Part shown: positions 48,495 to 60,282 of the stretch, piece by piece
How positions within the stretch are numbered: position 1 is the first letter of the stretch
How the letters are laid out: each line of letters starts with the position of its first letter
Assembly (NCBI RefSeq): GCF_029227915.1
Contig: NC_079875.1
Span: 18,345,001-18,409,000, forward strand
Direction of reading: 5' to 3'
DNA length: 64,000 bases
Source: Hydractinia symbiolongicarpus
Lineage: Eukaryota; Cnidaria; Hydrozoa; Anthoathecata; Hydractiniidae
Notes under the pieces: generated by a model
Told to the model about the DNA's origin: nothing
The model's database searches: none
What the model saw: the letters and a program-made list of their open reading frames with translations, nothing else
Translations under genes and position numbers: made by a program

Positions 48495-51400
48495 CTAGTT
48501 TAAGCATAACACTTGTATATATTGTTTTGCCACAGGCGAGTTTACAATGACGTTAATGACTTCAATTCTAAACTTCTCGTACTTTTTTTGCTCGCCTTGT
48601 CTTATCAAGTTTTGTCTTGTGTTAATAAACGCATCGATGTATTGCAGAGATTTGTTGGTGACGTAGTGAAGATTATTACTTTGAAGGTATATCTTACCAA
48701 CATAACGTACACATGGCAAAACCGCCCACACATGTGAATCAGTGAGTTGACACGATGTTAGATCCAATATTTCCAAAAAATATGCTTGCATCTCTTCAGT
48801 GTGCTCAATAATACTGTTTGATATCGTTTGAAGAGCCCTAGCGCTGAACGATACGTCGCCGACAACAAGCTTCTCAAGCCCAGACAAGTCTAACTCTAGT
48901 AGGTCTTCATAAGTAAACAAACACTTGCTGATATCCAGGCTTTTCAAACGAGTGCTGTTATTGTTGGAATACGAATTTGAAATCATTGCTAACGTGCTAG
49001 CACTGAGTTGATCGTTACCACTTAAGCAAAGTTCATGTAGACAATACAGCATTGGTTGCAAACAACTTATATGTTCATCTGCCAAATTGCACGATGCTAT
49101 GAATAAACACACTAGATTACATATTCCTCTCCTTCCAATTTCTTCAATAACGGCTTCACACAATGCCGTCATTCCGTCGCAGGTAAAATCGACATTTCTA
49201 CTGATACTCAGCAATTGTAGATGTGGTATACAAGGCTTTAAAGCGACAAGATGAGCGTCAGTTAGACTACATTGATCCAGGTGCAGAATTTTCAAGGTGC
49301 ATTCACCTTTGATAAAGATACAATTTGTTAAGCTAGTTGCTATTGATTGCATTGCCAGTGAAGACATGTGCTCGTTGCAGCTAATGTTCAGAAGTTTGAT
49401 GCTTGGTAAGCACATGGTCAGCATGTCAATATCGTCATCATTTAAACTGAAGTCTGCGAAACAGCATTCAAGCTTCAGTCTAAGATTTTCCACAGGTTTA
49501 TCGTTAACGATGAGTTGATGTCTGTAAGCGTCTGCTAGCATGCTAAGGTGGAAGAATTTAATCCGGTGATTACCTGCGTTCAGATTCGGAATCTTATAGC
49601 GTATCTTATTCTTCAATTGATTCATTTCATTCGTGTAGTTGAGTAAATGATGAAATGCTTTATAGGCAGATTCTACTTGACAGTGCAATTGTATTACATC
49701 AACTACACAAAATGTTTCCAACAGCAGCCGATTTTGATATAACTTGGAAATTAGACCGGAAATCTCGATTGTTCGACAGGAGTCTTCCACGTTTTCTTGG
49801 CATGTAATTAAGACTTCGTCTGTTCGGTTTGTAGTTACTGATGACGATATTTTGAGGATCTTCTGACATGGGTAAGCTGAATAATACATCGTAAATAGAG
49901 TAACTAAATTTTCTGGCAGTTCATTGTGACCAGTAGTTTGAATGTGCAGAAAATCAACTTTAGCTCCATCCAATTTATTGATGAAATAGATCGTGCTTCT
50001 TACCTCATGATGAAGCGATGCACCTCGAATGTGAAATGACTTATTTGAAAACTTTCTTTGAAAAAAGGATGAAAATTCCCCTTGATATTCAAAAATAGCG
50101 GCCAGCAGGTGGTCACAAGAGCTATCCAACACTAGGCAGCTTCCATTTAACTTTCTCAGCATAACTCCTTCTATAAATTGCATAACATTAACGCGGAACA
50201 ATCTATCTGGAAAACATTCACACATCAAATTCATTTTCTCCTCCTCCATTTTCTTCTTTTTTGCATAATTCTTTAGATTACTTAAAAAACAGGTTGTGAT
50301 GTCGTTCTGATTTCCTTTGCCATGGATTCCAGAAAGTCCAGCAAGAAGTGGTACACATCCTGAAAAATTAGGCATTCGAATTGCGTTAGCTATTGCTCGT
50401 GGGTTAAGAAATACGTGAAGCGCGGTAAAGTATTCCTGCAAAACAAGATGTTTGAACTGATACACTGGTCTACTACCGTCAGGCGGTGTTTTCTTAATAA
50501 GAAGTCCCGCCCTTTCTAAGGAGTTTATCGAATCAGTAACATCTACATCAGCATCCGAGAACGACGTCTTGTTGAGCCTTAGCGACACTTCCGAAAGTTT
50601 TGCAAGAGACGTTGCTGTGTGTAAAATGAGGTCTTTCTTGCACATCTGAAAACAATCTAAATACGTGAATTCTGGGGAAAGACTCCTAGTGAATTCTAAA
50701 AAAGCAGTAGAACATAGTTGTGTAATTGTGTGGGGGTTGTTCATATCTGTACGCTGGTCAAACATCTCGCATATAACCCAAAGATAAAACGGGATTCTCG
50801 CCATTATTTGTAAATCTTTTCGTTCTCTTATTTGTCTTGTCACCAGATTGATCCGATCGTTGTTACCATGGAAACGCTTTTGTATATATGAATCAATAGC
50901 TTCGGAATTGAAACCATGGACCTCAATTGTTTTTGGAACCACATGTCTAAATTTAAAAGCTATCATGGAACATGTTGAGGGTCTTCCTGTAACCACAGTT
51001 TTATGGCCACGTAAAAAGCTGGACTGGTTATTCACTATGTCACCAAGGTAATTCGGAATAACAGGTTGAAAAACGTTGCCAGCTGAAAATAGGTGAATAG
51101 ATTTTATTTCGTCCACTCCATCCACGACAAACAGAACGCGATGCGATACCTCTTGCAAATCTTGGATATCTATCATATCAAACAGATCAGTGAACTTTTT
51201 ACGGATGAATTTCTTAGGTAATTTATACTGGAAGGTACCTGCAATTAAGTCTTCACTTTTAAGGTAAAATATAAAATCGATTTTGGGGAATTCATTTAAA
51301 ATATTCCCTTTCGCCCAGTTATATACATATGTATCCATAAAGGTGCTCTTCCCGATCCCTGCCAATCCTCGTAAAATGACCAAATCATCACCCTTTTTCA

Positions 51401-52033
51401 ATAAATCTTGAATTAGAACTGTTTGAAGTCGGTTAAATGTTGACTGCTGTTCTGAATCATTTTGTGGATTCTCAACCATAGATAGAGGCACATAAACTTC
51501 TTCTCGAGGTTTCTGTACACCTCGGTCTTGGCACAAAGGCTTATCCAAAAACATACTTGATAAGCTTTCGCTGTATTTTTCTCTTAGCTTCAAAGACGCC
51601 TTTCTTAAGCCTAGAGATAAAGAAGATGATGAGATAAACGAACAAACGAGCGATTAAAAATGACACTATTCTCAAAGTGGAGGCAATTTTCTTATTAATA
51701 ATTTTAGGGGTGGGTGACTTAACCGAATATTTACGGTAAATAAATAAATCATACAACACTTACCAGTTGTGATAAGACTTTCCATTCGAATACAATCGAC
51801 TATATCCTCTCGAGAAATTTTTATCAGGATATTTTTCACTTCACTCCACGTGAAAGTTGCATTCTTTTTGCGGAAGCTTATGTCCATCTTTTGTTCTTCA
51901 GTGACTTGTAAGTTTTCGATATTTTTAATTTCGTCAGGTGTTAATAGAAATTTGGACAACTGAGCCCAATCTTTCCCGATCTTTTTGCATATTATATTCA
52001 ATACCTCCGGTAAAATGACATGATAAGGGTTAC
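48495..52033 (-). CDS. NLR receptor: Death domain exon plus NACHT-LRR exon
   Basis: Predicted cytoplasmic NOD-like innate immune receptor. The Death exon (51764-52033) follows a strong acceptor (TTTTTTTCAG) and encodes a Death fold with IICKKIGKDWAQLSKFL and TWSEVKNILIKI, closing with REDIVDCI. It joins in phase (donor GTAAGT) to exon 48495-51610. That exon has a Walker A GLAGIGKST (51341-51368), a Walker B VLFVVDGVDEI, a GRPS sensor motif and the NACHT-associated HGFNSEAIDSYIQ, then a winged-helix-like region. The last third holds LRRs such as LKILHLDQCSLTDAHL, LQLLSISRN and FLEILDLTSCQLTDSHV. The stop is TAG at 48495. The Death exon has no start codon and needs one upstream nucleotide. The HEPN exon at 58763-59510 supplies exactly that, so both are probably one gene of 1377 residues. 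In that numbering Walker A is at about 421-429 and the LRRs at about 1040-1375. Confidence 0.93.
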
Positions 52034-52621
52034 CTGAAAAAAATAATTCATCAACAGATTCAAAGGTAGTACCTAGTTCTTAATTTTAATTCTTATATTC
52101 TTATACTGTTTTTAGAAGAATCTCAACGTCAACGTTCTTATAGAGTAGATTCTTAAGTGACGTGCAGTAAAAACAAAAAAACACATGTTAAGAGCAAATA
52201 TTGCATTGCATGTAGCTAATAACTTTTACGCGATGTTCGTAGAGTTTTAATAGTTGCTTCTTGCTCATGTTCGAATAATACATTATACAAATTAGCTGAC
52301 TATTACTCTGATGCTGATGCGTTTAAAATGTTGCATGTTTGAAATAGCTAAAATAGTTTATAGCGTTTGCTGTTAGTTTGTTTAAATATACACCTGCTGA
52401 AAAAAGGTATACTTCAAAAAATTGATCTTTTTGATATATTTTAATCTTAGTACATGTTTGCTTATTGCGTAACCTTTCCGAACTCATAACGGAAAATATC
52501 TTCTAAAACAAAGGGTTCTCCACATAAGGTAAATAATACATAGCCCGCAAGATTAGTATTGATAAAGCGACGTAAGTGGCTATATTTGTCCCTTTTGGAG
52601 ATTTTTGACGTCACTATCTCT

Positions 52622-52729
52622 CATGTATAATATTAAGCAGATATTCAGCAGGCGGAGTCGAATATGAAAAAGCGAGACTGAATAATTACGATATCCGATT
52701 TTACTGCGCTGAATATCTGTTTTATCATG
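52622..52729. mobile_element. Possible short MITE in the NLR intron
   Basis: CATG-AT-rich-AGCAGATATTCAGC at the left is mirrored at the right by GCTGAATATCTGTTTTATCATG. The match is interrupted by small gaps, and no target duplication was assigned. Confidence 0.4.
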
Positions 52730-52999
52730 CAACTAATGAGACTACAAAAACAATTCATTTTGTTTCACACAATCAGCAATTTTTGTCTTTTTCGTTGTTC
52801 TTGTTTCTTGTTGTTCTAAAACATTCGCGCTTCAGTTATTTTCAGCTCTCCACCTGATTGCTTATCTTTTGTGTACTACTATCGAGAACAATAAAAGATG
52901 GAGTGCGATATAATACATCCTTTGTTTGATAACTTTTTTATTTTTAATTAGTTTAACTCTCCATCTGATTGACTTGCATGTAATTTTATAAAGGAACTA

Positions 53000-53497
53000 C
53001 AGTTGACACCTCTCCATAATTCGAATTCCCACTGGGAGAGATTTTTGTTCCAATTATAGAGAGATTCGAATTAGAGAAAGTCTCTGTAATTCGAACTTTC
53101 AGCTTCAGAAAGTGCAAATTCGACTTACAGAGAGAAATTACGTTATTTCAAAATCAAGAAAACATAATTCAAGTTTCATTCAATCTTTTTTTTCATAGTT
53201 TACATTGGAGAAACGATCTCTTTCGACAATACGAGTTGCATTACCAAGTGCTTTTCTCAGGTCGATAAATTGAATTTGTCAAAGCCCTGTTTACACTCTA
53301 AAATTCGAATTAGGGAGAGAATCGTGCTGAAGGGACTGAAAAACTGTTCGAATTAGAGAAAGTTTCGAATTAGAGAAATTCGAATTGTAGAAAGTTTTTT
53401 ATAAGGGTCTGTTAAGGAAAATTGACGGTGACTGAGCACTCGTTCGAATTATAGAAATATTTGAATTATAGAGATTCGAATTAGAGGGAGTCAACTG
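53000..53497. mobile_element. pogo/Tigger-like MITE, 498 bp
   Basis: It is flanked by TA (52998-52999, 53498-53499). The left end is CAGTTGACACCTCTCCATAA; the right end read inward is CAGTTGACTCCCTCTAATTC, followed by GAATC. Copies of an AATTCGAATTAGAGA-type word recur near both ends. It is non-coding and lies in the proposed large NLR intron, next to the GINGER-like element. Confidence 0.85.
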
Positions 53498-54479
53498 TAA
53501 ATATATAAACGAAATATAAGTGCCGCTGTCGCCGTAAATTTTAACTCCCCTAAATAATGATTCTTAAGTCATAATAAACTAGTTTATAATAACCCCCTAA
53601 TTAAGATAAACTAGTTATAAATAACACCCCAGTCATAATAAACTAGTGAATTGTTACCCCCTAGAGTCAACATTTCCTATGAAATAATAACTCCCCCAGT
53701 TTATTTTGACTCCCTTATATTTCTTTTTGGATAGAACGGTAAAAGGTTGGTTCAGTTACTAAATATTATATGACCAAAATTTTAGCCGACTTTTTGTACC
53801 CGATCAAGATCTTTCCCCGAACTTTTTGCCTTAACTAAAAAATTTGTGAGCAAACTTTTTTTGAACTGCTTTGAACTGAAAATAAAAATAGAAGGTTTTG
53901 AGTGATTTAAAAGATCTAGTCGGAAAGAATTTACCGATTTTCAAAGTTAATCGGCGGGAAGTGACAAACCTTGCTGTTAAAAAAACATGACTACAGAATA
54001 TAAATTTCAGTAGATAAGAATCTTTTTTTCGAAATCCTAGCAAAGTAACTAATTAATAAAAAACGGAAAGAATAAAGGCACTGTACCGTAAGGTAAAGAT
54101 AATCTGCCTTTTATTTATAAATCCTAAAAAAAGTGAAAAATTGATAGAAATAGTGAAAAACATAACAAAGGTTTTTTAGAATGAGGCTAAGACCAAAATA
54201 AAAAAAAATCTCTTGGTAATTTGTGATGCTTTTTATAAAAGAGTTGTTTAGTGTGTATTTTTAGTACAAAAGTAATATGAGAAAAATCCTTCTAATAAAT
54301 AAAAGAGATCAAAAAATGTTGTAGAATACAAAAGAATGAAAACTTCAAATGTGCTCATAGATATAGAAACTAAAATAACGTCAAAGTGGGTTAACCCTAA
54401 GGAAAATTGTTTTTTTTTTCTGGTACCTTTCAAGACTCACTAAGTATGTACCTAAATAAAACTTAAGTTAACAACGCCA

Positions 54480-54960
54480 GAAAGTGTTTTAAAATCTCGA
54501 TTATCAATTCACTACCTTTGGATCAGGGTCTACTGTTCAAGACATAACATGGGGTGATTCCTCATGTTAGCAATATTAAACACTGCTTCCATTGGTGAAT
54601 TATCATCAAGATCTCTGCTGCGAAAGCGATAGCGAAGACTCCGTAATTGAATCCATTCTGTTGCTTTTGCTCGGATAGAAATGTTCGGGCAATATTTTGA
54701 AATTCACCAACTACATGCTTATACAATGAATAGATGGATTTCTTAGAAACACGATTTCAAACTATCGCAAATCTGAATCCGACCTCTTCGAACCTCTGTC
54801 GTGTAACAGTTGAATGTGGTCTTGGTATACAGGATCAAAAGGGATGGCAGTGTTCTTGTGAGTATTCAAAACAGATAGTTATCTTTTGTGTTTTGCATAT
54901 TAATTTCTGCGCGGCATCCATGATCATTTAACCAAGCACTTTTCGAGTTAAGGATTTCCC
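54480..54960 (-). pseudogene. C48/Ulp1-like cysteine protease remnant of the transposon
   Basis: Minus-strand frames give SIYSLYKHVVGEFQNI, then EQKQQNGFNYGVFAIAFA (about 54620-54670) and, in another frame, MRNHPMLCLEQ (54533-54565). This order matches the C-terminal protease-like module that accompanies integrases in related invertebrate elements, where the active-site Cys sits in a Q-x-G-x-DCG-VF-IA context. Here the Asp-Cys pair reads Asn-Tyr (AAT TAC), so the catalytic Cys is lost. Stops and frameshifts interrupt the rest. Assignment rests on motif recognition only. Confidence 0.6.
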
Positions 54961-55429
54961 TATCTTCAATATTGAGAAAATATTAATCGTTTTTTATCCA
55001 AAACTTTTCTCGGCTCCCCTTTTTGATATCTGACTCAATTGGTTGGTTATCTTTGATTAGGATAGGGTTTGTTATTTTGTCCATTCCGAACCTGATACAT
55101 AGAATTACTTTTTGGCTCTAGTAAAGCCAAGATGACTTCCATTTCTGACTGTTCACTATGTATTTAATTTTCTTTAATACCCCAGAATGCGCTTATAATA
55201 ATTTTGTAAGCTTTCGGGTGCTTATTTTGACTTTTCCATTATATCTCTTTAATTCATTCCGTGTGTTTTTCAGTAAATAACAAATGTAATTGGGTAGCTC
55301 TCGATCGTTCCTTCTTACAAGGATTTCTTTGAAACGATGGCATGTCAGAAATATAATTTAACGATGTGAGGGATTATGTCGAAGTTGTACAAGGATTATC
55401 TCTACTATTTCATAGGGTGACAGATTCCA

Positions 55430-56967
55430 CCTGTTTGGCTTATACTAGCTGACATTTTGTCATCGTGAAACAGGGGCAGTTTGTCTTCATTGTCTTGGGT
55501 CGGCGATGGTTCTGGCGCATCATCGTGATGGGGCGGTAATGGTCCGGGCTCAAGATCATGGCCCAGTGATGGTTCGGGTTCAACGTCATGGGGCGTAATG
55601 GTTTGTGTTCATCGTCATGCGATGGCAACGGTTCGGGCTCGTCATCATGGGGTGGCGATGTTTCAGCTTCATCGTCAGGCTGATTCGAAGATCAAGACAT
55701 GACTTAAGGAGGCCAGCATTGTACTTTTTAGCTAGTACACAACCACGCTTATTCTTTAACGCGCCCAAACCAGTCTTAGAAATGCTCTCCAATGTATATG
55801 GCCTCAACTATTTAAATGTTAACTCTCCTCCTTTTCTATCAATCCTTGATTATTAAAGTGGTTGCTAACAAATGGCGACGGCTGTTGTCATGTTGTTGTT
55901 TCTTCTGTGCTGCTGTGGTATTTTTGCTTGCTTCGTCGTTGGTATCTTGTGTCAATTTCAACGTTGATGGCAGGATAGTTTCAAACTCTTCCGAGTCAAG
56001 CGGAATATCTGAATTCTGTAAGTCTGAATCTAAATCGTACTTTAAATCGATTGGTAGAATTGGATGCCTATTATACATTAAAAAGAACGGAGTGAATTTG
56101 AATGAAGAGTGTTTACTCACTTTGTGTGCAAACAAAATACACCTTCAATTACATAAGGCCATTCATCTGCCCGTTCGTTCAAAACTTTCACCAGCCAGTG
56201 CTTGATGGTTCAACGAGCCAATGGTTTGAGAATGGTATGCAGACGTTATTCTTTGATCTGCACCAGTCATTTCATGCGAATTCGTTATCACTTCGTTAAC
56301 GAATTCCTTTCTCTGGTCATTGATTTGAATTTTCATGCGACTATGCCTACAAATAACCTCCTACAGGAATGTAGCAATTTTTTCAGCTGATTTGTCTTTC
56401 ACTGGCTTAGCTTCGGACCATTTCGAAAAATAATCAATGCAAACGATAAAATTCAGCAATGTCATTCAACATATTGTGCCCCAAAAAATCTTCCTGCACA
56501 TTTTTGGTAGGTGGCATCTCTTCCACGATGTGAAGCCATTGCCTGGGCTTTGTTGTGGTTTCCGAGGCCTTCATGGATATCTTGGATGATTTTTGTCCAT
56601 TCCTCTCGTGATGTGATTACTTCCACCGACAGGTGAAAAATTTCGACAAGCACGGCGAAAATTTTCTTTTTGAAGGAATTTTGTTTTTATAAAATTTGCA
56701 GTAAAACTTAAAAAATGATTAGCTATGGTTAGTTCATTCCACTTTTTGGAATCAAGTTTTCAAGTCATTAAAACAAAACTATAAAAATATCCCCTTCAAA
56801 ATAGCAACTCACATGTTCACCTTTTTTAAAAATAAGTCAGAACTCAAAATAAGAGTTGTCATGAAATGGGGAAAAAAGACAAACTAACCTTAGAATCCAT
56901 CTGGATATTTTTTGGTTTCCAAATATACTTTAATTTCACTAAGTGGCACATGTTGTTTGGCAGGCAT
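55430..56967 (-). pseudogene. Integrase (rve, DDE) remnant of the GINGER-like transposon
   Basis: The putative start is at 56967 (MPAKQHVPLSEIKVYL, then YPDGF). A donor-like AAG-GTTAGT follows shortly, so the gene probably had an intron. Next, at 56470-56650, is half of a zinc-binding domain (QDIHEGLGNHNKAQAMASHR, then GRDATYQKC). The Cys pair is missing, suggesting an internal deletion. The integrase core follows: CIDYFSKWSEAKPV (first Asp, about 56400-56450), QINDQRKEFVN (second Asp), a SAYHSQ segment with a frameshift around the expected Glu, and then FTPFFLMYNRHPILPID (about 56040-56100). A GPY/F-like piece, GPYTLESISKTGLGALKNKR in related elements, survives here as RPYTLESISKTGLGALKNKR (55740-55805). 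A degenerate Asp/Glu/Pro/His repeat closes it (55440-55680). Stops and frameshifts make it non-functional. Confidence 0.82.
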
Positions 56968-57264
56968 TTTCAATAAGAAAAAATTGTGTGAATATTTTGC
57001 TCACAACAACCGAACAACTCACGTGAAACAAAACAAAACAAAACAAAACATTTTAATATATTAGGTATACTGCAATGACTTCAAAATAGGGCGAGTTTTC
57101 AATAACCAGTTTATTTTAACTTTGCCTTTAAAGTTCTCTTTGAAAAATAAGGGGAGTGTTTATTAACTGGGGGAGTGATTATTTACTAGGTTATTTCTAT
57201 TCTATGGGAGTTATTACTCTCTAGTTTATTTTGACCTTAGGAGTCATCTTTTACAGAGAGTTAA

Positions 57265-58676
57265 GATAATCTGCTACACCGGAATTACTGTCGAATATCT
57301 CGAGCATATATTTGATATCGGATATCTGCTGACATGTTCAACTCTCGGCTAACGACTGCACGAATATCTAAAAATAATCCGTCAGACGCTCCCGCTAGAG
57401 GCGCATGATAATAACTATTATTTCTGCTTGTGGAGCAGACATTTTAGTTGATTGATAAAGTCTATATTTCCATGAAGGGAATTTCCCGTAAACAAAGAAT
57501 TTAGATGTGTAGGAAATTTTTCACATACAATAATGCGATCAAATGCTCGGATTAAAATGAAATTTTATGATGGCATAATATGAACAAAAACTTTTGTTGA
57601 AGTAATTTATCTATCAACAAAGTTTTTTTGATTTTATCTTTTTGTCAACACTTCATAGCTGTTTCAAGCAAAATCGCTCTCCTGCCTATGATACAACCAA
57701 GACGTATGATATACGCAAACAACCTCGCCAAAAAAGTGTATAAAAAGCTGAAGTTAGACACGACATATTTTGCTATTCGGATAGGCAATAATATTGATAG
57801 AAAATTTCTCGAAATTTCAATTTTCGTTAGGTCAGTCTGTAAACACGTCCTCGCGGGCGAGATAGTAAGAAGAAGAAAAAAGTAAAAATAGTTACCAAGA
57901 TGAGATTCGAACACACGACTACTCCCGTGTCGGTGCTCAGAGAGGCAAAAATTTCCATTCTTGTAGGACACATTTGCGTTTTAATACAAGCTCACGAGCT
58001 TGTAATAAGTTCGTTACTAGGTCTCTTGATATTTTCCTTACAGGAACACACAATTTGTAAACAAATTCCTTCAAGTGCTTTTTGCTTCATTTAAAAGTAA
58101 TTTGTACACGCACACGCATTGCTGCTTGATGCTGATCATGCACGTATTTTTTGTGACCTGCTTTGTTGTGTTTTTAGTGAAGAAATATGAATAAATATGC
58201 GCTTAAATTTTTCTCAAAGTTTTTTTCAAAAAATAATATTTGTTTGTATATAGTTTTAAAAATGTCCGGGCAGAGTTTCCCATATGGCTGTTGCGAAAAT
58301 AAATATGTTTAAGAACCTTGGCTAGCTCATATGCTTTACGCTAAAAAAAATTCATTTAGACTGTTGTTTTGCGAGCTAGTTTACGTCAATGATACGTCTT
58401 GTTCAATTTTGTTTACGCCTTTGTATATGACATTGTAATAACGATCTCAGTATGAAAAAACCCAAGGCGATGTCCAAGCCACCATTTTGATAAAGAGTGA
58501 AACAACAGAGTGTATGTGTTATGTATAGAAAGTTTGCTTCTATTAAAATTTTGTTTACCTTATTTTCTTAACCAGTCTTTTCTGAGATTCCTTCAAAAGA
58601 AAAATTCTTTCCTACGGTAAATAAGCGTTATTTCATGTTTCCACTTTTCCCTACCTGTTTCTCAACATCAAAGTTA
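57265..58676. other. Intronic or intergenic sequence with a degenerate tRNA-like patch
   Basis: On the minus strand, 57890-57960 contains GTGTTCGAATCTC, a B-box-like sequence, but no closed cloverleaf, so it is probably a SINE remnant. An 85-codon plus-strand frame (57628-57885) resembles nothing I recognise. If the HEPN-NLR gene model is right, all of this lies in its first intron. Confidence 0.4.
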
Positions 58677-58762
58677 TCATTTTTTAAAGCCATTAAATTT
58701 TAAAAAACATCGGAAGACATTAGCTGCCGATTTATTTTCTCCGAGATAAACTGTCAACTTAC

Positions 58763-59510
58763 AATGTTTTTTGATCTCCTGTTCATTTCGTTGTTTCACA
58801 TCTTCAAGCGTTTTTCTAACCTCCTCATATTTTTTTTCCAACTTATTGTGATCGTCGTCATGATCGTCCACGCGTTGTTTCAGCGAGTCAGCCGCCTGTT
58901 GCAAAATGTCATTTTTTTGTATAAGCAATTGCACTTGTTGATTTAAATAGGGATCCAGTGAACCAAGTTCCAGTCGTTGTAAAAATGGAAAATCGTTATA
59001 ATGAAGTCCACCCAATATAAATCTGATTTTATTCCAGTACATTTGAAATGCATGTCTCGTTGAAATTTGCGATATACTGCCGTGCTTTACTTCATGTCTA
59101 AGCAGCTTTGCATGCAAACAAAAAGCGGCTATACTTTGATCCGTTGAAAGAGGTTGACGGATGTCCCAATGCTTTGGTGGTGCAGGAGCTGGTAATCCTG
59201 GCAAACAATATTCAATGAGGATAACAATGATGGGTATATCAAAGTTTTGCGAATTTGTTTTACCGTTTTGTGGACATATAACAAGCCACTGATCAGGCCG
59301 TAAAATGCGATTTAACTTTCTTTGATGGGTTGATTTAAATTTGGCCATTGCTCCATGTAGTGCAGCGTCATTTCTTGGCAAACCCACATAAGTTCGATGA
59401 CAAATTTCATTATGAAGAATTCTTAAAAGAGCATCTTTCACGCATAACTCTAACGCTAGGTCTACCCGCATATAAAATTCCCATGGAGCGACAGGTCTCG
59501 ATAAAGCCAT
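58763..59510 (-). CDS. DZIP3-like HEPN domain plus coiled coil, probable first exon of the NLR gene
   Basis: The ATG at 59510 starts 249 codons plus one nucleotide, then a consensus donor (GTAAGT). Residues about 14-170 match the DZIP3-type HEPN domain: alternating helices, then LNRILRPDQWLVICP, NFDIPIIVILIEYCLPGL, PPKHWD and TDQSIAAFCLHAKLLRHEVK, with the HEPN signature R138-x4-H143, and MYWNKIRFILGGL. HEPN domains with this motif can be RNases or act as binding modules; which applies here is unknown. Residues about 195-249 form a charged coiled coil (NKLEKKYEEVRKTLEDVKQR). The frame can run on past the donor to 58677, but that tail looks like intron. The unpaired T fits the Death-exon acceptor at 52033 (T+GT = Cys250). 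A separate short HEPN gene with other 3' exons is the alternative. Confidence 0.85.
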
Positions 59511-59524
59511 CACACGTATTCATC

Positions 59525-60280
59525 CAGCGCCCATATCAGTATGTTACTTGACCGTCCACCATTTTAATTTTTACTGTTTTGACAAAAAAAAAGATGTCAT
59601 GTGATTTTCAAAAACGACACTCTTTCAGTGATGTCAATTTTACATTAGAAGAGTCCTGGTTTCCATTAAATGCCACAATTATTTACTTGGCAAAGATTGC
59701 AATTATACACTCTTTTGACGCTGCTTAATTAGACTAGTGTGCCAATAGTCTTAATAATATGTTTTGTACGTACGTTTTGAGTTTAGCTTATATAATAATC
59801 TTTTCTTTTCTGTTTTCCTTACTTTTTACAGGTCGACTGTTGCTGCTTACGAAGGAAATACGTTTTGTTTCATGAGGGATTTAAGCCTTAAGTTGCTAAT
59901 AAATATTGATTTTATAAGAAACTTGTAATTTTGAACCCCGCTGGAAAAGGTAAGGTGATTGTCAATACAGTGTTAACATAGATTTAAACTATTTGCTTAG
60001 TAAGTTTCCAGGGAGAAACCCTCCACTTTTAATATTAATCTTTATATTTTTAGAAAGTTAAACGTTTTCCCGTTTATGCGCACACTATTTTTTATTCAAT
60101 TTCCCGGCGGCCAGAGGCGATAATTTAAGGGCAGAAATTTTCGCGGGCAGAAACTTTCGTGTATCAATCGCGGTTAAAGGGTTATTTTCGCGTAAAAAAC
60201 TTTCGCGAATGAGCAAAAAATAAGATTTTTTTTTAAATTTTCATAATCATTCTTGTTTTGTCTGAAATAATAAAAAATAG
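59525..60280. other. Upstream flank of the HEPN exon
   Basis: No gene recognised. TTTTCGCGGG and TTTCGCG words at 60135-60205 recall similar clusters at 39190-39290, 44345-44440 and 62320-62520, probably MITE remnants. Confidence 0.4.
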
Positions 60281-60282
60281 AA

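Larger units (their letters stand above)
53541..57264 (-). mobile_element. GINGER-like DNA transposon with integrase and protease genes, decayed
   Basis: The two ends mirror each other over about 150 bp. Each starts TTAACTC and carries several words of the form AATAAACTAG and AACTCCCCCAGTT in opposite orientation (53541-53720, 57140-57264). TTAA stands at both extremes and may be the target duplication, although GINGER elements are not usually described with TTAA. Inside, on the minus strand, lie an integrase gene remnant (55430-56967) and a C48/Ulp1-like protease remnant (54480-54960). No gag, reverse transcriptase or LTR is present, which argues against a Ty3/gypsy retrotransposon. It lies in the proposed 6.7-kb intron of the NLR gene, on the same strand. 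Confidence 0.72.

Noticed and set aside
50855-50880. RFX X-box (GTTACCATGGAAAC) as a regulatory site
   Set aside because: It lies in the middle of the NACHT coding exon, where the codons explain it. A similar near-match at 44069 has no gene start nearby.
55430-57264. Ty3/gypsy retrotransposon
   Set aside because: The integrase resembles that class, but no LTRs, gag or reverse transcriptase are present and the flanks are inverted rather than direct repeats.
57628-57885. 85-codon plus-strand frame as an exon
   Set aside because: No recognised domain, no convincing splice sites, and it lies in the proposed NLR intron beside a SINE remnant.
57890-57960. Minus-strand tRNA gene
   Set aside because: A B-box-like sequence only; arms do not pair well.
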